Assembly: GCF_000764305.2 (NCBI RefSeq)
Contig: NW_025943838.1
Location: 1-64,000, forward strand
From: Hyalella azteca
Lineage: Eukaryota > Arthropoda > Malacostraca > Amphipoda > Hyalellidae
Reading direction: 5' to 3'
DNA length: 64,000 bases
How positions within the stretch are numbered: the first letter of the stretch is position 1; the number at the start of each line of letters is the position of its first letter. The notes beneath the pieces are model-generated. The model saw nothing but the letters and a program-made list of their open reading frames with translations. It made no database searches and was not told where the DNA came from. Both the position numbers and the translations under genes were made by a program. Positions 58,701 through 64,000 of the stretch are shown in pieces.

Positions 58701-59403
58701 ATGTACCACGGAATGGTAACAGCTAATCATCAAGTTATATTTGAAAATAACAGGAATATTAAAATTCTGGTAGACATAGAACTCAAAACTAATACCAAGT
58801 GCGGCATTTACATGAATGGCGGCAGTGTGAGTGCATACATGGAAGGAACATAATGAACATGAGTGATCACTTTTCGTACATATTAATACAAGTTTTGTAA
58901 ATTAAACAGTCAATTGATGCAATTATTTCGATCACACTGGTGTCAGGGTGTGATAGGATGAAAGCAAGCATTCAAGCATTAATGTATACTTTTATGAAAT
59001 TTGAAGCTGTATCCCGGCATGGATTGAATTATGGCCCTAACAGAAAATAAACGAAAGTATTGAATGACACATGCTCATTAAGGTCGTTATACCCAACAAG
59101 TTATTGAAAATTTGTGAAATATCAGGCCTCGAGCAAATGGGCATTGTTATTTAATATTTTTTTTAGATTTTTTATGATGATTTCGACCTTTAATTCAGTC
59201 AAATTCCTGGTAAATTTGCGACTTAAGCAGCCAAGTGATTTTAATACTCAGTCAATCAAAATACAAAGAAATTAATTCATTCAACACTTTCATGCAGGTG
59301 TTGAGCTACTCTCTACAACCGGAGATCTAAACATTTTCAGGAAGCTGGCAGGCAGGTTATGTACAAAATTACTGTTTAAAGTTTGTATCCAAATTTAGCA
59401 ATC
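55706..59403. other. Region with scattered exon-like fragments
   Basis: Mostly AT-rich. Three pieces stand out, all + strand. At 56821-56864, with a strong acceptor and donor, the sequence reads TDIYSSMTGMLMLL. At 57224-57329 it reads NQARNASTSQESNYGHIDRL and GNIMAQDVAVHAAQ and then TAG. The third is the frame at 58637-58853. Their phases do not join as a single gene. They may be remains of one. Confidence 0.3.
58637..58853 (+). CDS. Possible terminal exon, unrecognised
   Basis: After a GTGCAG acceptor a phase-0 frame of 71 codons runs to TAA and reads SSRSNISNTSWVDVHFGTEM through KILVDIELKTNTKC to SVSAYMEGT. The alternating hydrophobic pattern suggests beta strands. No family recognised and no certain upstream exon. 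Confidence 0.3.
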
Positions 59404-62400
59404 ATGGTGAGCGAGAACAAATCACTGCAGCGTTGTTGTAAAGCTCTCAAGTTTCTAGGGTTGTATTTGGACTGGAAAAAAGTTCCCGTACGGACTGCAG
59501 AGCAGAGTCGCACTGATTTATTTTCTACACGCGTCTTTACACGCGCGAACGCGCGAAACGCGAAAATCTTTCGGGCTAGGCAACTGTGGATAAACGAAAA
59601 CAAACTAACCGGCACTTTAAACGTGAATAATGCAAGAAAATTAATGTGGTATCTCATGATAAACGCTCTCTGGATTGCCTGCTGTGTTTACGTCCTCAGC
59701 ACACAGGAATACTCGGAAAAGTCCATGACTGGAATAATCAACAACGCCTGGTATGTTACTGGTCCAACGATGGCCTTATTCTCCATCATCAAATGTTTCT
59801 TTAGCAGTGGTACGCTCTCACAACTTTTCGAGTTAATATCCAACTTTTGGAACACTGTAGATGTTCGGCCAAGAAGCTCCAAAAAGTTGTCTTCTAATTC
59901 ATGCATATTGTTTTGTTTGATTTTTACTCGAATGTTCAACACCTATTGGTACATAAATAAAATTATAGTAATCAGGAACAATGATGTCAAAGACATTTTG
60001 AAGATTTTTCTCGAATATTTAAGTTTCTTTTTGCTATGGACGACAGCATTTGCTATTATTTACAGCTTCAATATCTTTGTTGGAGTTATCGAAGTAACGT
60101 TTGAAAAAATGTCTACGAAAATTGAGGAGCATAAAACTTCTTTCGGCAAATTTTTGGCGGGAAATTCCACAAATAAAATTTCGAAAACATCACCTTCTCT
60201 CAAAGAGGAGGTTGATTGCACCCTGCCAATCAGTGAGAAGTTTCTGAAAGACATGGAACACCAAATTTTGCTCATCGACCAAGCCATCAAGCTTATATCT
60301 CAAATTTATTCCTGGAACTTGATTTTCATGTCAATTTGGTTCCTTACCGACTTCCTGTTCGCTTTCTTCTTCATGATGATAAACTTGGAAACTAGCAGTA
60401 ATGGAATAGAGTATTACCTGATGATTGCTATAGAGGATCTCCTCCTCCTCTTCCTGATGCACAACCCAGCAGACGCGCTAACGGACGCGGTAAGAACTAA
60501 TAATTAGCTTTTGAAATGCTAAGTGAACTAATTTTACTTCAAAAATAAGTTAATTAAAGATCGACGCCCTTAAAAATTTTACTCTATCACGAGGTTTTTC
60601 TGAAACTAGATTCACGTTTCATGTTTTACTGTTTACGTAAAATACAAAATAAAATTATTAATATGACAAAATGTTTTTACTTTAAATCTCTATAATTACG
60701 CATTAATTTCCAGGAAGAAGAATTTATAGTAAATCTGCGCATATTGATTCACCGCCTACCTGATCATCTGCTGTCCAAGGTAATTAATTTGGACGCTTAC
60801 ATGGAACTTTTTAGCTTGTTATACAACCAAATAGTATCATTCAAGTCTAAATTTGTTTTGTCAAAAATGAACATGAGTTCCATATATTATGCTTAGCATT
60901 AAATTAATCGATTAGATTTGCTATATGGAAAGAAATAATTTCTGAGGATCATGTCTGTATTCTGGAACAGCGTTGCAGCTCAACGAGCTGGAGGAGATGA
61001 TGTATGTGGCATTTTTAGAATGTGATTTTAAAATTAAAGCACTTTTTTGACGTAAATAAAAAATTACTGAAATTAAAATTTAAAATTCTTCATCGCAGAC
61101 TTGATATTTTTTACATTTCACATTCTATATATTGATTTTAATCAACGTTCTACTCAATTTTAACAAAATATCTACACGGAAAAAGTAGTAGAAAATTTGT
61201 GTCATGGACCTAGCTTGCAGGGGGACGGTTTTATTGTCATAAGGAACAGCGGGGAACCGGGGAAGCTACTTGCACATCCACCTCATTCTGCTGTACATGT
61301 TCATGCTGAGCAGTGCAACACCTCTGTATATGATAGTGATTTTAATATTCTAGCTTCCACATCCGCTGTTACTGACCTACGAATTTCAGAATCCCTGTAT
61401 ATATTCAAACAGAAGCCTAGTCTGAATGACGCTTATAGCTCCTTTCCTCTTGAAATAGTAAATAGATCGGCCGTTTGCTAGCGTTAATTTCATGACTTAT
61501 TTATTTATTTTCCGTTTTGAAACCTGACGGTGCATTTTTACTTTACTAATTGATTGTATTTGTGTTTCTGGGACTGAAATTCTTCTGAACAGAATTTTGT
61601 GTTATGAAATGACGATGGAGCTGGACTCCGAAACGTTTTCTCTTTTAAAGATATGGTGAATTTTTGTGGTATTTTCTTTGTATTTAAATTCCTGAGCAAC
61701 TTGCCACTATTGCATGAATTTTTTTAAGTGTTAGATATTCGATTCACATTCTTTTTGATATAACAGAGCTAATACTCCATGCGTTTAGATTTTTTACTTT
61801 CGTTTACCCAGTCATACCCTGGCCTCGTCATGTCGTTTCAAAGACCCCGTAAGCTGACGCTCGGAAATTTTGGCACTATGGGTCGGAGTTCTTTCCTGAA
61901 CGTGAGTAACTGATTGATAGAAATTAACATGGAGGTAAGTGCTTTGAATAATTATAAATACTTTACTTCGATTCTTGTCGTAGTAAAAGAGTCCGAAATT
62001 AAAATTCCATAAAGTATAACAGTGCCTTGAATATTATCTGTTGACCGGTGTTTCAAAGTTCACGACTTGCATCAGATCTTTTCACGCAGGAGTTACTGTG
62101 CCTCATCTCGCTCTCCTGTTATGAAATCCTATATCAAATAATGTTTTTTTAATGCATTTGTGATCACTGTAAACTGAATTATCTATGTCAATCAATGGAA
62201 ACTGTAGGTAATCTTGGCTTGACGTATGCTTTTTAGCGCATTTGCTCATTTATGGAAAAAATGCACTATTGTGCTCGCCATGTCCGTCTGTCTGTCCGTC
62301 CGTGACCTCAAGTTTTCGTCGACGAGAAAATGCGCTCTCTGTCACTCACTGCAGTGAGTACTAAGTTATATTTTTTGATGCAGACGCTGGCATTCATACT

Positions 62401-62494
62401 CTCGTACTTGGTGGTGACCATCCAGTTCCACATCGGCACAGACAAACCTGCAACTCCGGCGCCACATGCCAACGCCACCGCAACTCTTCCTTAA
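59404..62494 (+). CDS. Gustatory receptor-like seven-transmembrane chemoreceptor
   Basis: Exons: 59404-60489, 60714-60779, 60979-about 61005, 61812-61901, 62384-62494; about 459 residues, as expected for arthropod gustatory receptors (ligand-gated channels of sensory neurons). All four introns are phase 0, and clustered phase-0 introns near the C-terminus are a hallmark of the family. The last exon has TLAFILSYLVVTIQF, fitting the TYxxxxxQF signature of TM7 with Ser for Thr. The exon before has RPRKLTLGNFGTMGRSS, like the loop before TM7. Membrane segments include LMWYLMINALWIACCVYVL. ATG 59404 was chosen as the first in frame. The third exon's donor is ambiguous: TAT|GTGGCA keeps phase, the better-looking AT|GTATGT does not. 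A family M element sits 24 bp before the last exon. Confidence 0.8.
61560..61700 (+). mobile_element. Penelope-like fragment with decayed hammerhead-like core
   Basis: ATGACGATGGAGCTGG, then CTCCGAAACGTTTTC and a T-rich tail containing GAATTTTTGTGG, match the - strand of about 4650-4770. The core (61609-61634) has ATGACGA where a hammerhead needs CTGANGA, so it would be inactive; the GGAG/CTCC stem and GAAAC remain. It lies in the fourth intron of the gustatory receptor-like gene. Confidence 0.45.
62235..62359 (+). mobile_element. Inverted-repeat element (family M), copy 4, before the last receptor exon
   Basis: AGCGCATTTGCTC opens the element and GAGAAAATGCGCT closes its hairpin, with GTCCGTCCGTGACCTCAAG inside. 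The terminal ACTCACTGCAGTGAGT is a perfect 16-bp palindrome. The 3' splice site of the last gustatory receptor-like exon follows 24 bp later, with TACTAAG and a T run between. Confidence 0.8.
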
Positions 62495-64000
62495 ATCAAT
62501 GTCCTTTCGCGATAGTTCTGTTAATGTGTTTAATTACTTTTAGGTATTAACGTCAAACGATTGATTAATTTGCGAAGCAATTTTGAACTTGAGGGCGAAG
62601 AAAAACGCCAAAAATTTTTGGAATGTTCATGGTAAAACGGAATTTTCTTTGAAAATAAATGCAGTAATTTGAATTGTATGTAGTTCATACTTATTTCACA
62701 TCATTCTTGTTAATATAATAATTGCACAATAATTCTGAAGACTTCCGAATCAATATTATAGAAATAACATTTCACTTTACTTGCACTGTATGAGCTATAG
62801 TAAACGAACGAAACTTTTAATTGTGATTTTTGACAGACAAATTGCTATTAGGGACAGATTGCTATTAGTGAAAAATGGCTTCTGGGACAGATTTCTCATG
62901 GCTACATATTTCTACGGAGGGCAAATTACTAAGGGTTGGCTCTCAGGAAAGCGGTTGATAACAGCGGTTGTTTAAAAATGTAATATTTCAACAGTTCTAC
63001 ACTTCTCTTATAATACACTTCTCTATACATAATTAATTATACATAATCTACACTTCTCTATACATAATTAAACGCTGTCAGAATGATCTACAAAGCGGCA
63101 AATAGATCGAATATTGCGGTGTTCTTGGAAATGAGTACACCCTACTAATTAATTTCACTGCATGGGTGTGAGGATAAAATTAATGTGTTCTATGTACAGT
63201 CGAGGACTACTGCTAAGCTTGTGATGGCCATATGTTTCTTTCATCTGAATAAGCATAGTAAGAATATTATTTTTCTTTAATTTATTTCCCATGTGTTTGT
63301 TTACAATACAATCCAGGTTTTCCAGACGAGCAAGTGTTGATCATTTGAATTGTAGTTCCTAAGTAAGATAATTTACTAGCGTTTTGATTCGTGGGTAAAA
63401 ATCTGTTTTCACGCTTGTTGATACTTGGATGCACCTCTTACCTTAACCCGTCTCAACTCAATATGAGGAACACATGTGATGTATGTACTAGTCCAACGTG
63501 GTGAAATATGTAGCCGCTGTAAATAATGATTGTTCTCCTTAAAACAGGGCTATTCGGAAGTGATGACGGTCATAAACCATGCTGTTTACTTGAAATAGTG
63601 ATTAAAGCGCGTCTTGCCCTAAATTTTCAAAACGGAACCTTGCAAGGCTGATAGCAGGCCATCAAATAGCCTTTAACAATAGAACAATGTCTTTTTGTGC
63701 AGGCATGAGATACGTTTTCATAACGAAAATTTACTTCTCTATTGTTCTTATTGATGTGCAAATTAAAGACCTCATAGGATCAGATGTCTGAGATCTTAGG
63801 TAGAGTATCGTGTCTGTTGTTGATATTAGTCACTGCCGTATTTTGTGTTTAACGTATAATTTTATATTGAGTCACATTGATAAAACAAAGCATCGACAGT
63901 TGCGTGGACCATTATTCACTGCCACACTGTATTTTGAAGTCTGTCGCGACGTTTTGTTGTATATTTGCTGTGTTATTTACTTCTTAATTCTTTCCACACG
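62495..64000. other. Downstream of the receptor gene, nothing recognised
   Basis: AT-rich DNA. It should hold the receptor 3'UTR. A short tandem repeat of CTACACTTCTCTATACATAA occurs around 62995-63072. No gene seen. Confidence 0.5.

Noticed and set aside
1..64000. CRISPR arrays, bacterial operons or prophage
   Set aside because: Genes are split by spliceosomal introns; tandem arrays here are head-to-tail minisatellites without unique spacers.

Overview
This is eukaryotic nuclear DNA from an arthropod, most likely a crustacean (amphipod-like genomes fit best; this is inference). The reasons are AT-rich non-coding DNA, genes split by GT-AG introns, an arthropod-type gustatory receptor, an astacin-EGF-CUB metalloprotease-like gene, Tc1 and Penelope-type repeats and a tRNA-derived SINE. 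Four genes can be modelled over most or all of their length: (1) a SLC35B3/PAPST2-like PAPS transporter, + strand, 7184-13571; (2) an astacin-like protein, + strand, 21429-27889, with no visible zinc-binding exon; (3) a mucin-like single-pass membrane protein, - strand, 36224-29359; (4) an intronless two-pore-domain potassium channel, + strand, 40790-41941. A fifth, a gustatory receptor-like gene, lies at 59404-62494 (+). A lone Piezo-like exon lies antisense inside the astacin-like gene (24939-25217). Layout: 1-4970 is a mosaic of two duplicated blocks. Block A (118-2486, carrying the first two astacin-like exons) repeats at 20279-22240. Block B (2673-4970) repeats at 14431-16203, so SLC35B3 is bracketed by direct copies of B. 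The only ambiguous base (2487) lies exactly where homology to block A ends, and a Nextera mate-pair junction adapter is embedded at 1512-1549, so the left end must be treated as assembly-suspect. 16204-20278 holds little. 29.3-36.2 kb is the mucin-like gene. 36.9-39.8 kb has several tandem arrays. 42-49.7 kb is almost gene-free. 50.7-55.7 kb holds a minisatellite, a complete but dead Tc1-like element and a second inverted-repeat element. 56.8-58.9 kb holds exon-like fragments. The tail after 62.5 kb holds nothing recognised. A pattern that recurs across the window is short tandem duplication at exon edges: a triplicated 3' splice site (astacin-like), a triplicated 140-bp stretch inside an SLC35B3 exon, a duplicated SLC35B3 stop codon/3'UTR, and a duplicated 5' splice site in the Piezo-like exon. 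The points most worth a second look are the K2P channel with both pore S4 threonines replaced (Met and Lys), the astacin-like gene without its catalytic exon, the hammerhead-ribozyme-like cores in Penelope-like fragments, the SLC35B3 exon expansion, and a roughly 120-bp inverted-repeat element seen four times, two of them just upstream of exons. All exon models come from reading splice sites, phase and remembered family features; no alignments were run.
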